DNA of 64,000 nucleotides from Williamsia maris. Lineage in GTDB: Bacteria; Actinomycetota; Actinomycetes; Mycobacteriales; Mycobacteriaceae. The notes below the pieces were generated by a model. It had not been told where the DNA came from. It saw nothing but the letters and a program-made list of their open reading frames with translations, and made no database searches. Positions 35,716 through 45,075 of the stretch are shown one piece after another (positions within the stretch are counted from its first letter, which is position 1; each line of letters starts with the position of its first letter). Location: the NCBI RefSeq assembly GCF_024171815.1, contig NZ_JAMTCJ010000003.1, positions 248,001 through 312,000 of the forward strand. The letters run 5' to 3'. The translations under genes were made by a program, and so were the position numbers.

Positions 35716-37022
35716 GGCCGGTTCCCGCAGTTCGAGGCGGTGGGCCCACCCGAGCGCAGGGTGTTGAGGAAGTCCGCGGTCTGACTGGAATCGATGTTGG
35801 AGTGCGTCTCACCGATCCGCTTGACGATGATCAGGTTCTGGCTCTCGGCGCAGGAGTTGGCGATGGCGCGCTGAGTCCACTCCGGGTCGACCAGCGGATC
35901 CGACGTCCCGTACATCACCAGCGTCGGCGCGGTGCCGCGTCCGATCGGCAACGCCCGCTGCCGCAGGACCCGTCGCACGAAGTCGGCCGCGGACTGCGAC
36001 TTCGGCCTGAGGTCGTCGGCGGTCAGCGAATCGCGCGCCTGCAGCACGTCGGTCAGGCTGGGGTTCTCGACGGGGAGACACTCGACCAGCGCCGACCACT
36101 TCGACTTCGCATAGGCGGACCGGAAGTCGTCGAGCCGCACCTGCGAGGGGTAGGTCTGCGAGAGCGACTGCAGCAGGTAGATCCACACCGGGTACTGGTC
36201 CCTGGTCAGGGTGCCCGCCTCGGCCTTGTCGACCAGGTTGGTCATGTCGGCCGCGGGGACGACCGTGACCCCGCCGAGGAGGTCGAGCCCCTGGCCGTAC
36301 TCGTTGGCCAGGTCGACCGCACCCCACGATGCGAGACCGCCCAGCGACAACCCCGACGAGATCCACTTCTTGCTCAGGGTCTGCGGCGCGATCGCATGGA
36401 AGGCACGGATCGAGTCGATCATGTTGTAGCCGTAGGTGCGACCGTCGAAGAAGGGGTTGACCGGGCCCGGCTCACCGAGTCCCTGGAGGTCGGGCATGAC
36501 CACCGCGTAGCCCTTGATCACGGTGCCCGCGATGATCTTCGCGTTGCCGAGCAACGACGAGTAGAGCGACGGCGCGCAGTGCGGGATGACGCCGGTGTTG
36601 CCGTGACCGTAGGCCACCATCGTCCATCCGCCGGGGGGCGGCGGACCGTTCGGGATGATGGCGATGGCCGACGTCCGGGTCGCGGCACCGTCGACACCGG
36701 AGGTCGACCGGTAGACGATGCGCTTGACGGTCACCCCGAGTTCGGAGAGCTGCTCGTCGACGCCCTGCGGCGGGTCCTTGACCGAGACCACCGCGCCCGG
36801 TTTGCGGTCGTCGACCGGACTGACGATCTGCGGTGTCGGGTAGGGCGAGATCAGCGGCGCCGAGGGCCGGTCCTGTCTGATCGGGATGGAGACGTCCGAC
36901 GGCGGATCGGTCGCGCAGCCGGCCATGGCCAGCACCGCCACCAGGACCGGGACCGCGGCACGGACCAACCGTCCCGACCGCGTGGTGCGCGCCCCGGGGG
37001 CACGCCGCCGGCCGAGCGTCAT
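35712..37022 (-). CDS. LIP-family lipase lipoprotein
   Basis: The 436-residue lipoprotein signal ends in AMAGCA (Cys36). The hydrolase domain has GWTMVAYGHGNTG, Ser in SGLSLGGLASW, Asp in GTSDPLVDPEW and His in GETHSNID, matching the other two LIP-family proteins. A Pro-rich linker (PLISPYPTPQIVSP) follows the lipobox. The ATG overlaps the stop of the Wzz-ATPase gene (ATGA), so the enzyme is made together with the chain-length regulator. Confidence 0.86.
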   Translation of the reverse strand: MTLGRRRAPGARTTRSGRLVRAAVPVLVAVLAMAGCATDPPSDVSIPIRQDRPSAPLISPYPTPQIVSPVDDRKPGAVVSVKDPPQGVDEQLSELGVTVKRIVYRSTSGVDGAATRTSAIAIIPNGPPPPGGWTMVAYGHGNTGVIPHCAPSLYSSLLGNAKIIAGTVIKGYAVVMPDLQGLGEPGPVNPFFDGRTYGYNMIDSIRAFHAIAPQTLSKKWISSGLSLGGLASWGAVDLANEYGQGLDLLGGVTVVPAADMTNLVDKAEAGTLTRDQYPVWIYLLQSLSQTYPSQVRLDDFRSAYAKSKWSALVECLPVENPSLTDVLQARDSLTADDLRPKSQSAADFVRRVLRQRALPIGRGTAPTLVMYGTSDPLVDPEWTQRAIANSCAESQNLIIVKRIGETHSNIDSSQTADFLNTLRSGGPTASNCGNRP

Positions 37023-38365
37023 GCCTCGTCTGTCGGACGCCCGGGGGCGCCGGCAGCGGCGCCGTGCGTCAGCACCACACCGATGATCCTGCCGCCCACC
37101 GCGTTCAGCGATTCGGCCGCCGACCTCAGGGCGGTCCGGTTGGTGCGGTTGCGGCGCGCGAGCAGCACGACTCCGTCGGACAGCGCCGCGCAGACCGTCG
37201 CGTCCGAGCTCGACGCGATGGCCGGGGTGTCGATGATGACGTAGTCGAAGCGGGACCGGGCGTCTGCGAGCAGCTTGTCGAAGCGATCCGAGGCGATCAG
37301 CTCGGCGGCGTTCGGCGGCTTCGGGCCGGCGACCAGGACCGAGAAGTCCCTGCGGACGCGGCGGACGCCGGTGGTGAGGTCGTTCTCACCGACGATGGTC
37401 GTGGTCAGCCCGTGGTCGCTGGTGATCGACAGCGCTGCGGCCACCCCGTCCCCGGCGAGATCGGCGTCGATCAGCAGGACGTCGTGGCCGGAGTCGGCCA
37501 GCGCGGCCGCCAGACCGATCGCGACGCTGGTGCGCCCCTCGCCGCCGGTGGGTCCGGTGACCGAGATGACGCGCGGTGCCTCGCCGGTCCGGGACACCCC
37601 GGCCCCGATGAACCGCACGTTGGTGCGCAGCAGCCGGTAGGGCTCGAGGTTCGCGTTCGTCCCGGCCGCGACGGCGGCCCCGGTGACGGCCTCGTCCTCC
37701 GGGATCTCGGACAAAACGTGCAGTCCGCTCGCCGACTTGACCCCGGGGCCGTTGCGCACCCGTCGATCCGAGAGTCCGAGGCCCAGGGCGATCAGGAGAC
37801 CGATGAACAGTCCGAGTGCGGCACCGGCGATCGTGAGCAGGATCCAGCTCATGCCGGTCGAGCTCGAGGGCAGGTCCGCGTCGTCGAGGACGACGGCGTT
37901 GGCCGCCGACGAACCGCCGCGCTGCGAGGTCTCGAGTTCCTGGACGACGGTGGAGGTCTCCTGGGCCACCGCGTTCGCGTACGACTGCGCTCGGCGCGGG
38001 GCCTCGTCGGTGACCGTGATCGCGAGGATGACCGTCTTCGTCACCGCGACCGCGGTGGTCTCCGAGCGCAGGTCGTCCGCACTGATCGCGCCGCCGAGCG
38101 CCTCCGATGCGCGGCGGGCGACCTGGTCGCTGGTCGCGATCGCGGCGTAGGAGTTCACGCGGTCCTGCGAGAACAGGCTGTTCTGGTACGACTCACCGAC
38201 CGAGGTGCCACCCACTGCGGTGACGAACAGCTGCGCGGTCGCCGCGTACTTCGGCGTGGTGCCGAACTGGTGATAGGCGAGGCCTCCGCCACCACCGAGA
38301 ACCACGCACAGGATGAGTACCCACCAGTACTTCACGAATATCCGTACATACTCGCGAATTGCCAC
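37019..38365 (-). CDS. Wzz chain-length protein fused to BY-kinase-like ATPase
   Basis: The 448-residue protein has a Wzz domain between two membrane helices (KYWWVLILCVVLGGGGGLAY and WILLTIAGAALGLFIGLLIAL), then a CpsD/CapB-like ATPase. Walker A' (VLLIDADL) and Walker B (YVIIDTPA) are present. Walker A, however, reads GGEGRTS, with Arg278 where the catalytic Lys belongs. The usual C-terminal Tyr cluster is missing. GGAGGAG supports the GTG at 38365. It is the first gene of the minus-strand Wzz-lipase operon and is divergent from the polymerase gene. It may regulate assembly without kinase activity. Confidence 0.88.
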   Translation of the reverse strand: MAIREYVRIFVKYWWVLILCVVLGGGGGLAYHQFGTTPKYAATAQLFVTAVGGTSVGESYQNSLFSQDRVNSYAAIATSDQVARRASEALGGAISADDLRSETTAVAVTKTVILAITVTDEAPRRAQSYANAVAQETSTVVQELETSQRGGSSAANAVVLDDADLPSSSTGMSWILLTIAGAALGLFIGLLIALGLGLSDRRVRNGPGVKSASGLHVLSEIPEDEAVTGAAVAAGTNANLEPYRLLRTNVRFIGAGVSRTGEAPRVISVTGPTGGEGRTSVAIGLAAALADSGHDVLLIDADLAGDGVAAALSITSDHGLTTTIVGENDLTTGVRRVRRDFSVLVAGPKPPNAAELIASDRFDKLLADARSRFDYVIIDTPAIASSSDATVCAALSDGVVLLARRNRTNRTALRSAAESLNAVGGRIIGVVLTHGAAAGAPGRPTDEA

Positions 38366-38566
38366 GCGTCGGACTCCTCCACTTTTGGGCAAACCGGCCT
38401 GAATAACCTGATCCGCGCGTTAACGTGTCATGCCTCGCCGCCGCGGTTTGCACCACCTGCGACGGTCGCCAGAACTATAACCCGCTCGGTGCGAGCACGC
38501 GTGACCGCGCGACTCGCATATTCGACACTGACTTGCGGATCAGTGGCCGAATGCAAAGATAATGAG

Positions 38567-39958
38567 GTGAAATTATTCGGACCCCTGGTCGTGGTGGTCG
38601 CAGTGGTCGCGGCATTCGGCGCGGTGCTGGCCGGTGGCAACGTTCTGCTGCTGGTTCTCGGCGTGCTCGCCCTGACCGTGGGCGCCTACGTCGGCCTCTG
38701 TCATCCCACCTGGCTGCTGTGGGCCCTGGCGGCCTCGATGGGTCTGCTCCCGGCCGGTTACTTCCCGGGCGTGCACGTACCGATGGTGTTCACGTTCGTG
38801 ATGGGTGTGCTGCTGGCCACCGTCCTGCACCCGCGCGAGGTGTCGCGATTCACAACGATGGAGAAGCTTCTCGGCGCGCTCGTCGCGTTCTCGTTCATCT
38901 CGATGGTCTTCACGTTCACCTCGATCGCCGACCCGGTCGAGTTCATCAAGTGGGCCGCGGTCACGCTGCTGGCCATCGCTCTCCTGCGTCTGCCGCGATC
39001 CCAGCTCGCCCGGTTCGGACAGATCTATGTCGTGTCGGCCACCATCTCCGGACTGCTGGCGATCGTCATCCTGTTCGCCGACTCGGGTGGACGAATCATG
39101 AATGCGCTCTCGATCTTCGGTTACGGGGCGGCGGCGAACACCGAGTTCAAGGCCTACAGCGGCACCACGGCGACCACCCGCCTGACCGGAACTTTCCTCG
39201 AACCGAACGCCGCGGGCATCGGACTGTTGGTCGCCCTGCTGATGTGCCTGATCCTGTTCACGGGCAGGTGGCGGATCGGGATGGGGACCATCCTGCTGGT
39301 CGCCCTCGTCCTCACGCTGAGCAGGTCGGCGTTGTTCGCAATCGTCGTCGGCGTGGTGCTGCTGGTCCTGCTGCAGAGCCTGTCCATCCGGCAGCGATCG
39401 ACGATTCTCGGCGGGTTCGTGGTCGCGTTCGGCGTCGCCCTGGCCATCCCGCAGATCCGGGCCCGCATCCTGTCCTCGTTCGGTTCCGACGACACCAGTT
39501 CGTCGGCGCGACTCGACGCGATCAAGGATTTTCCTTCTCAGATCCACGGCCAGTGGCTGTTCGGTCGTGGTTGGGCACTGCCCGAATTCAAGAACGGGAC
39601 CCTGGCCTTCACGACCAACTTCGTCGCCAACGCCCCGTTGTTGTCGCTCTATCGCGGCGGCGCATTGGTCACGATCGCCTTTGTCGCCGCACTTCTGTAC
39701 GGCTGCTATCTCGCCTATCAATGTCTTCGGTCCACGCGCTGGGAACTCGGCTTGTATGGCGGTGGATTCATCGGGTTCTTCTTGGTGACGATGCAATTGG
39801 ATATCGGCACCGTGACCATTCCGCAGAGCACCGCGGGATTGTCTTTTCTCATCGCATTCCTCATATATGCGCGCGAGAAAGCGACTCACGCTTCTGCGGA
39901 TCTGAATACACCGGCGGTCGGCGACTCCGCCGCCGCCCGCCCGGTCGCGTCGATCTGA
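38567..39958 (+). CDS. O-antigen ligase/polymerase family protein (Wzy-like)
   Basis: The protein of about 463 residues has 11-12 membrane helices and a large external loop near TTRLTGTFLEPNAAGIGLLVALL, the RxxGxxxxPN pattern of the Wzy_C/O-antigen ligase family. It joins lipid-linked repeat units on the outer face of the membrane. The GTG at 38567 is my choice; a GTG at 38543 is possible and neither has a strong ribosome-binding site. It is divergent from the Wzz-ATPase gene and followed at 85 bases by the second GH39-like gene. Confidence 0.88.
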   Translation: MKLFGPLVVVVAVVAAFGAVLAGGNVLLLVLGVLALTVGAYVGLCHPTWLLWALAASMGLLPAGYFPGVHVPMVFTFVMGVLLATVLHPREVSRFTTMEKLLGALVAFSFISMVFTFTSIADPVEFIKWAAVTLLAIALLRLPRSQLARFGQIYVVSATISGLLAIVILFADSGGRIMNALSIFGYGAAANTEFKAYSGTTATTRLTGTFLEPNAAGIGLLVALLMCLILFTGRWRIGMGTILLVALVLTLSRSALFAIVVGVVLLVLLQSLSIRQRSTILGGFVVAFGVALAIPQIRARILSSFGSDDTSSSARLDAIKDFPSQIHGQWLFGRGWALPEFKNGTLAFTTNFVANAPLLSLYRGGALVTIAFVAALLYGCYLAYQCLRSTRWELGLYGGGFIGFFLVTMQLDIGTVTIPQSTAGLSFLIAFLIYAREKATHASADLNTPAVGDSAAARPVASI

Positions 39959-40043
39959 CCGTCCGCACCTCGTCCCACGCCGGGACGAGCCCGGGTACTC
40001 CCCCCGATCGATCGGTTCCTCGACCGTCCGGCCGGAGCCGGTC

Positions 40044-41594
40044 GTGACCGCGCGCCGCCGACGCGCCCACCTCGCGGTGCGGGCGATCGTCGCTTCGTCG
40101 ATGCTGGTCGCGGTCGGTGTCGCGGCGTCGCCCCCGGTGGGGGTCACCACACGATCGATCACCGCTGCGCCGCGCCTGGTCGCAGACGAGGTGTCCACGG
40201 CGCCCACCAGCCTCGGACTGGCCTTCCCGGCCGACGTCTACTGGGATCCGCGCGCCGCCACCGTCGCCACGTTCGACCTGGCCGCCGCCGCACGTCTGAA
40301 AACCGTTCGCCTGCCGATCTTCTGGGGCCTGGTCCAGCCTGTCGACGCAGGCACCTACGACTGGGCGACGGTGGATCGCCTCGTCGACGACGCGTCGAGT
40401 CGCGGACTGGGCATCCTCGCCTCGATCGGCAGCACCCCGGTCTGGGCCGCCGCACCCGGCGCGAGCGGCCCGTACGCCAAACCCGCCGATCCGGCGGTGT
40501 TCGGCCGGTTCGCCGCGGCGGTGGCCCAGCGATATCGCGGGAAGATCGGCGCGTACGAGATCTGGAACGAACCCAACGGGACCGCGTTCTACAACCCGGC
40601 GCCCGATGCGGTCTCGTACACCGGACTGCTCAAAGCCGGTTATCGGGCCATCAAGGATGTCGAGCCGACGGCGACCGTCGTCGGCGGTGCGCTCGGTGCC
40701 GTCGTCGATTCCGCGACCACCGCCAACCCCGTGGAGTTCCTGCGCCAGATGTACGCGGCGGGTGCGGCGGGCAGCTTCGACGCATTCTCCTTTCACCCTT
40801 ATCAGTACGAGGTGACCTTCAGTGCGGGGTGGTCGATACCCAATGCTCCCGGTCAACAACTGACCGCGATGCGTCAATTGATGATCGCAAACGGAGATAG
40901 CGAAAAGAAAATCTGGGCTACCGAATTCGGCGTCCCGACCACCACCATCAGTGAGTCCCGGCAGAACGAGATGATCGGCGACTTCACGCGCAAGTGGAAG
41001 GAACTCCCCTACGCCGGACCGATCTTCTTCTTCACCGATCGTGACCGGGCGACGGGCAACGGGGTCGTCGAGGACAACTTCGGACTGCTGCGTACCGACC
41101 GCTACGCCAAGGACGCGATGTGGACGGTGGCCGCCGATGCCTACCTCGGGGTACCCACCACCGACGAGTACACGAGGTTCCAGGAACAACGACCCGACCC
41201 GAGTTGGGGCCAGCTGTTGAGCCCCGTTGTCCCGGTGGGACGGTCGGGCACGATGGCCCGTTTCTATCAGAACGTCGGCCTGTTCGGCACCCGGGCGGGC
41301 TTCATCCGGTCACCCGCCCCGGTGGCCACCCGGTTGGCCGGTCTCGGAGTGTTCCCCCTCACCGCGTTCGCCAACGGGTACCAGGACATCGCAGGCGGTG
41401 GTCGGGTGTACTACTCGTCCGCCACCGGCACACACATCGTGGGCGGCGGCGTGGCCGCGGTCTGGACGCCTGCCTACGGACTGGCGGTGACCGACGAGGT
41501 CCCACAACCCGATGGCGAGGTCAGGGCGACCTTCGAACACGGGTACATCACGTGGACCGTCGCAGCCGGCGGCGTGGCGACCCGGACGTCCTAG
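40044..41594 (+). CDS. Exported GH39-like glycoside hydrolase with LGFP-like tail
   Basis: The 516-residue protein has a signal peptide (RRRRAHLAVRAIVASSMLVAVGVAAS) without a lipobox. A (beta/alpha)8 domain carries acid/base Glu176 in YEIWNEPN and nucleophile Glu294 in KKIWATEFGV. The C-terminal 130 residues hold LGVPTTDEYTRFQ and YSSATGTHIVGGGV...YGLAVTDE, resembling LGFP repeats that anchor proteins to mycolate-arabinogalactan walls. It is a paralogue of the lipoprotein at 30870 and sits next to the polymerase gene. It probably cleaves the polymer or a related wall glycan. Confidence 0.83.
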   Translation: MTARRRRAHLAVRAIVASSMLVAVGVAASPPVGVTTRSITAAPRLVADEVSTAPTSLGLAFPADVYWDPRAATVATFDLAAAARLKTVRLPIFWGLVQPVDAGTYDWATVDRLVDDASSRGLGILASIGSTPVWAAAPGASGPYAKPADPAVFGRFAAAVAQRYRGKIGAYEIWNEPNGTAFYNPAPDAVSYTGLLKAGYRAIKDVEPTATVVGGALGAVVDSATTANPVEFLRQMYAAGAAGSFDAFSFHPYQYEVTFSAGWSIPNAPGQQLTAMRQLMIANGDSEKKIWATEFGVPTTTISESRQNEMIGDFTRKWKELPYAGPIFFFTDRDRATGNGVVEDNFGLLRTDRYAKDAMWTVAADAYLGVPTTDEYTRFQEQRPDPSWGQLLSPVVPVGRSGTMARFYQNVGLFGTRAGFIRSPAPVATRLAGLGVFPLTAFANGYQDIAGGGRVYYSSATGTHIVGGGVAAVWTPAYGLAVTDEVPQPDGEVRATFEHGYITWTVAAGGVATRTS

Positions 41595-41618
41595 ACCGGC
41601 GCGTCACCTGACGAACGG

Positions 41619-42725
41619 CTACGGGGCGATGAGTGCCTGGACCGCCGACTGCGGCACCGAGTCCGACCACCGTGCGGCATTCGCCTCGAAGAGGGCCGCC
41701 CCCTGCGCGCGGGAGAACTCCGCGTCGAGCAGATGATGTCGACACTCCTCGACGAACGCGTCGGTGTCGTCGAACGCGGTGAGCCCGAAGACCGGCCCGA
41801 GAGATCCCACTGCCTCCGGCGTGCCGATGACCGGGAGTCCGCGGCTGGCGGCGTCGAGGATCTTGACCCGGACCCCGCCCCCGGTGGCCACGGGGGCGAC
41901 CAGGGCACGGCAGGTGGACAGGAACGCGTGCAGGTCGTCGACGAATCCCAGATCGCGTACACCGTCCGGGAGTTCGACCTCCTTGGGCTTGTTGGCCTTC
42001 GCCCCGATGATGTAGAGCTCGGCGCCGTCGATCCCCTGCGCGATCCGCGGCCACAGATCGACCGCGATCTCGAACGCCTCCTGGTTGGGGGGCCAGTCGC
42101 GGGTGCCCATGAACACCAGTCGCGGACCGGTGTTCTCGAAGATCAGCTGTTGCGCCGGCGGCAGCGTCAGATCGATCCATCGGGCGCCGGTGACGCCCTT
42201 GGACCGGTAGAAATCGGCCTCGATGTCTTCGTAGGTCCCGAGCGCGTCCGCGGCCCGTGCGACTCGGACCTCGTCGCGCAGGATGATCGGGCTCTGCAGC
42301 TTGCCGACCACGCCGCGTGTCGCCTTCCACACCTGCGACTCGGTGTTGACCGTGTTGATGACGAAACGTCGATCCGGTTCGCGGGTGCGCAGATACGTCT
42401 CGGCCATGTAGCTGTGCTCGGCGACCCAGACGTCGGTGCGGCCGTGGAAACTCCGGATGGCGGGCACGAGCGCCTCGCAGTCGTAGCGCTCGTGCACGAT
42501 GCTGCGCCGATGCGCGATGCTGCGCGGGATCAGCCCGACCGACGGCTCCGGCTTGACCACGCGGGTCAACCCCTCCTCAGCGGGTAGATGCGTCGCGCCG
42601 GACAGACAGATCGTGGAGACGTCGGCGAACGTCTTGGTGATCTCGATCATCAAGCGCGACAGTGCGATGTCGCCACCGTGCTCGACCGTGGGATCTTTCG
42701 ACAGCAGATAGGTCACCCGCGTCAT
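41619..42725 (-). CDS. Glycosyltransferase (GT4/GT1 group)
   Basis: The 368-residue GT-B fold enzyme has an N-terminal acceptor half (YLLSKDPTVEHGGDIALSRLM) and a C-terminal donor half. The latter contains LVFMGTRDWPPNQEA, LGFVDDLHAFLSTCRALVAPVATGGGVRVKILDAASRGLPVIGTPEA. The late Gly-rich/Glu region fits retaining GT4-type enzymes. The ATG overlaps the flippase stop (ATGA). It adds one sugar to the lipid-linked repeat unit; donor and linkage are unknown. It is the last gene of the 48967-41619 operon. Confidence 0.86.
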   Translation of the reverse strand: MTRVTYLLSKDPTVEHGGDIALSRLMIEITKTFADVSTICLSGATHLPAEEGLTRVVKPEPSVGLIPRSIAHRRSIVHERYDCEALVPAIRSFHGRTDVWVAEHSYMAETYLRTREPDRRFVINTVNTESQVWKATRGVVGKLQSPIILRDEVRVARAADALGTYEDIEADFYRSKGVTGARWIDLTLPPAQQLIFENTGPRLVFMGTRDWPPNQEAFEIAVDLWPRIAQGIDGAELYIIGAKANKPKEVELPDGVRDLGFVDDLHAFLSTCRALVAPVATGGGVRVKILDAASRGLPVIGTPEAVGSLGPVFGLTAFDDTDAFVEECRHHLLDAEFSRAQGAALFEANAARWSDSVPQSAVQALIAP

Positions 42726-43951
42726 GGTTGTGGCCCTCTCGTCTTCGTCTCGTCGCCGACGGCAGGTGCGTTCGTGACCGACGCCGGGGGACGGTTCAGG
42801 TAGTAGGTGAACACGGTCAGCAGTATGACGTCGGCGACGACCGTCGCGATGGCGGCACCGATGGCACCGAACGCGACGAGGGCGGCGACGAGACCCAGCT
42901 TGATGACGACCACGATGGCGTAGGACGCGCTGCGAACGACGTCGCGACGCTGCATCGACAGGATCACGGTGTCGACGAAGATCACCACCCGGAGCACCAC
43001 GAACACCGACATGATGATCATCGCGACGGCGAGTTCGGTTGCCACCGGCAGGAACAACGCCACCACGCCGGCGACCAGCAGCGCGGCACCGGCGATGATC
43101 GCGAGGGTCAGGGTGTGACGCATCGGCGGGCCCGAGCTGGAGCGACCTGCGCCGTCGCGCAGCTTCTCGTGGTACGTGCTGCCCAGCGCGGCACCCACCT
43201 GGGCGAGAGCCCAGGCGCACACGACCGCGACCGAGTAGTAACCGACGGTGGTGCTGTCGGTCAGGAAGCCCAGGAGCAGGACGTCGCCCTGGAGGTAGAG
43301 GGCCACGGCGAGGTTCTCACCGAAGAGGATGGCAGCGATCTTCGGCGGGCCGGGGAACGCAGGCCTGTCGCCCCACACCGCACCTATGGCGAACGCCGCG
43401 ACGACCAGATACGGAACGCAGAACAGCACGGTCGCGAACGCGAGCGTGGGAGCCGAATGCAGCAGTACGTATCCGCCACCCAGGACGACCGATGACACCT
43501 GACGGGTCGTGTCCCACCGCTGGACCACATCTGGGTGTCCGTCGCGGAGTTTGCGAGACTTCAGGGCACTGAACACCATCTCGCCGCCGCTGGCTATCAG
43601 TCCGAACCACAAGATGTACGAGACCGGGAAAAGTGCGATTCCCGCGACGATCATCGTCACCGCGACGATCACCCGCAGCGAACGTTCCGAGACGAAGCGG
43701 CGTTCGCTCTCGCGGATCGCCCGCACGGCGAAGGGGTTGTCCAACGGAGCCGACACGATCGCGCCTGCTGCATACGCCATGGCGTACTGGCCGTACGCAC
43801 CGATCCCGACCTGGCTGGTGAGCAAGACGGTCCACACGAGGCCCGTGCCGCGACCTCCGTACGCCCACAGAGCAGCGACAAGAGCTTTGACGATGTACTG
43901 GCGGCCGGTCGGCGCGCCGGTGTCCGCACCGACCACATCGTTCTTCGTCAT
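42722..43951 (-). CDS. Polysaccharide flippase (Wzx-like, MOP superfamily)
   Basis: The 409-residue membrane protein has about 12 helices and the MOP-type opening KALVAALWAYGGRGTGLVWTVLLTSQVG. AGAIVSAPLDNPFAVRAIRESERR and GENLAVALYLQGDVLLLGFLTD are typical of the central gate. It flips lipid-linked repeats to the outer face for the Wzy polymerase. It overlaps both neighbours by ATGA junctions, consistent with an operon of assembly genes. Confidence 0.85.
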   Translation of the reverse strand: MTKNDVVGADTGAPTGRQYIVKALVAALWAYGGRGTGLVWTVLLTSQVGIGAYGQYAMAYAAGAIVSAPLDNPFAVRAIRESERRFVSERSLRVIVAVTMIVAGIALFPVSYILWFGLIASGGEMVFSALKSRKLRDGHPDVVQRWDTTRQVSSVVLGGGYVLLHSAPTLAFATVLFCVPYLVVAAFAIGAVWGDRPAFPGPPKIAAILFGENLAVALYLQGDVLLLGFLTDSTTVGYYSVAVVCAWALAQVGAALGSTYHEKLRDGAGRSSSGPPMRHTLTLAIIAGAALLVAGVVALFLPVATELAVAMIIMSVFVVLRVVIFVDTVILSMQRRDVVRSASYAIVVVIKLGLVAALVAFGAIGAAIATVVADVILLTVFTYYLNRPPASVTNAPAVGDETKTRGPQP

Positions 43952-45060
43952 CGCGACCAGACCTCGACGAAACCCTCGACCACCTTGCGGGGCGAACGCT
44001 CGTCTCGCAAGGCTCTCAATTCGGTTGCGAGTCTCTCGAGCGCGTCCGAATCGTCGATCAGTTCGGTCGCCGCCCGGCTGAGCGCGGGCGCAACGCTCGG
44101 CCCCTCCGCCTCCACGACAACGGCCCCGCCGTCTTCGGCCATCTCGGACAGCGCGCCGTGCGCCGTGCTGACGACCGGAGTGAGGTACCCGATCGCGTGC
44201 GCCACGACCCCTGACGCGGGAAACACGTCGCCATAGGGAGTTCGCTGACCATAGGGGACCAACAATGCTCGAACAGATGCGAAGAAGTTGTCGAGTTCCG
44301 CGCCGTCGAGTCCTCCGAGCACCTCGACGCCCGGCATGGACGGTAGGGACTCGGTTCCTCTTCCTGCGATCCGCAGGCCCACCGACGGGTCCAACTCGGC
44401 TCGTATGCGCTCGATGTGCTCGAATCCTTTACCGCGATACACCAATCCAAAAATTCCGACGGCCCTCGGACGTTCCGCCACGGGCGTGATCACCGGGCGA
44501 TCGAGCACGAAATGCGGCACGTGGTGGACGTCTGCCCGTGGGTAGCGCGCCGCGAGAGACCTGGCCCCGATCCGGGTGAGCCCGAACAGCGAACGATCGC
44601 GGGCCGCCCGCCGCTCGAGCGAACGGATCAACGGTCGCGTCGGGTAGTGCAGGGCATGGCTGGCAACCCGGGATCGCGCCAGAAGACGCGTACGCGCCGG
44701 AAGCCATACGAGGCCGGGCGGATCATGCACCGTCACGCTGTTACGCAATCCGGGATGCGCATGTTCGAGAAATGCTGTCGGCCAGAAACTCTCGACCGAA
44801 CCCCCGGAGATCTCGCTGTGTACGACCACCCGACCCGGTTCCTGGATGCGACGGTGTATTTCTCGGCGCCTCTTCCTGAGCTCCGCCACCGAATCGGATC
44901 CCGGGCCAGGATGCCTGATCGCGATGACTTCGTCGATCTGATCGCGCAGCGCCTCCACGAACACGTCGGAGTAGTGGCCGATCCCGCCCGCAGTGGATTC
45001 CGGACCGACGTAGATCACCGTGTGAGGCACCCGGGTCTCGCGGGCGTCCGCAGTCGTCAT
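43948..45060 (-). CDS. Glycosyltransferase (GT-B fold)
   Basis: The 370-residue protein opens VIYVGPESTAGGIGHYSDVFVEAL, the glycine-rich loop of GT4-like enzymes. The donor domain includes AVGIFGLVYRGKGFEHIERIRAEL, SMPGVEVLGGLDGAELDNFFASVRALLVPYG and VFPASGVVAHAIGYLTPVVST. Identity in this family does not show the sugar. The ATG at 45060 follows the acyltransferase stop by 15 bases. Codon use looks slightly more relaxed than in the flanking genes, as is common in polysaccharide loci. Confidence 0.83.
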   Translation of the reverse strand: MTTADARETRVPHTVIYVGPESTAGGIGHYSDVFVEALRDQIDEVIAIRHPGPGSDSVAELRKRRREIHRRIQEPGRVVVHSEISGGSVESFWPTAFLEHAHPGLRNSVTVHDPPGLVWLPARTRLLARSRVASHALHYPTRPLIRSLERRAARDRSLFGLTRIGARSLAARYPRADVHHVPHFVLDRPVITPVAERPRAVGIFGLVYRGKGFEHIERIRAELDPSVGLRIAGRGTESLPSMPGVEVLGGLDGAELDNFFASVRALLVPYGQRTPYGDVFPASGVVAHAIGYLTPVVSTAHGALSEMAEDGGAVVVEAEGPSVAPALSRAATELIDDSDALERLATELRALRDERSPRKVVEGFVEVWSR

Positions 45061-45075
45061 CGACAGGTCGCCGGT

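Noticed and set aside
37064-38566. A 500-codon N-terminal extension of the Wzy-like frame
   Set aside because: This part is antisense to the Wzz-ATPase gene and low in complexity; the membrane protein begins near 38567.
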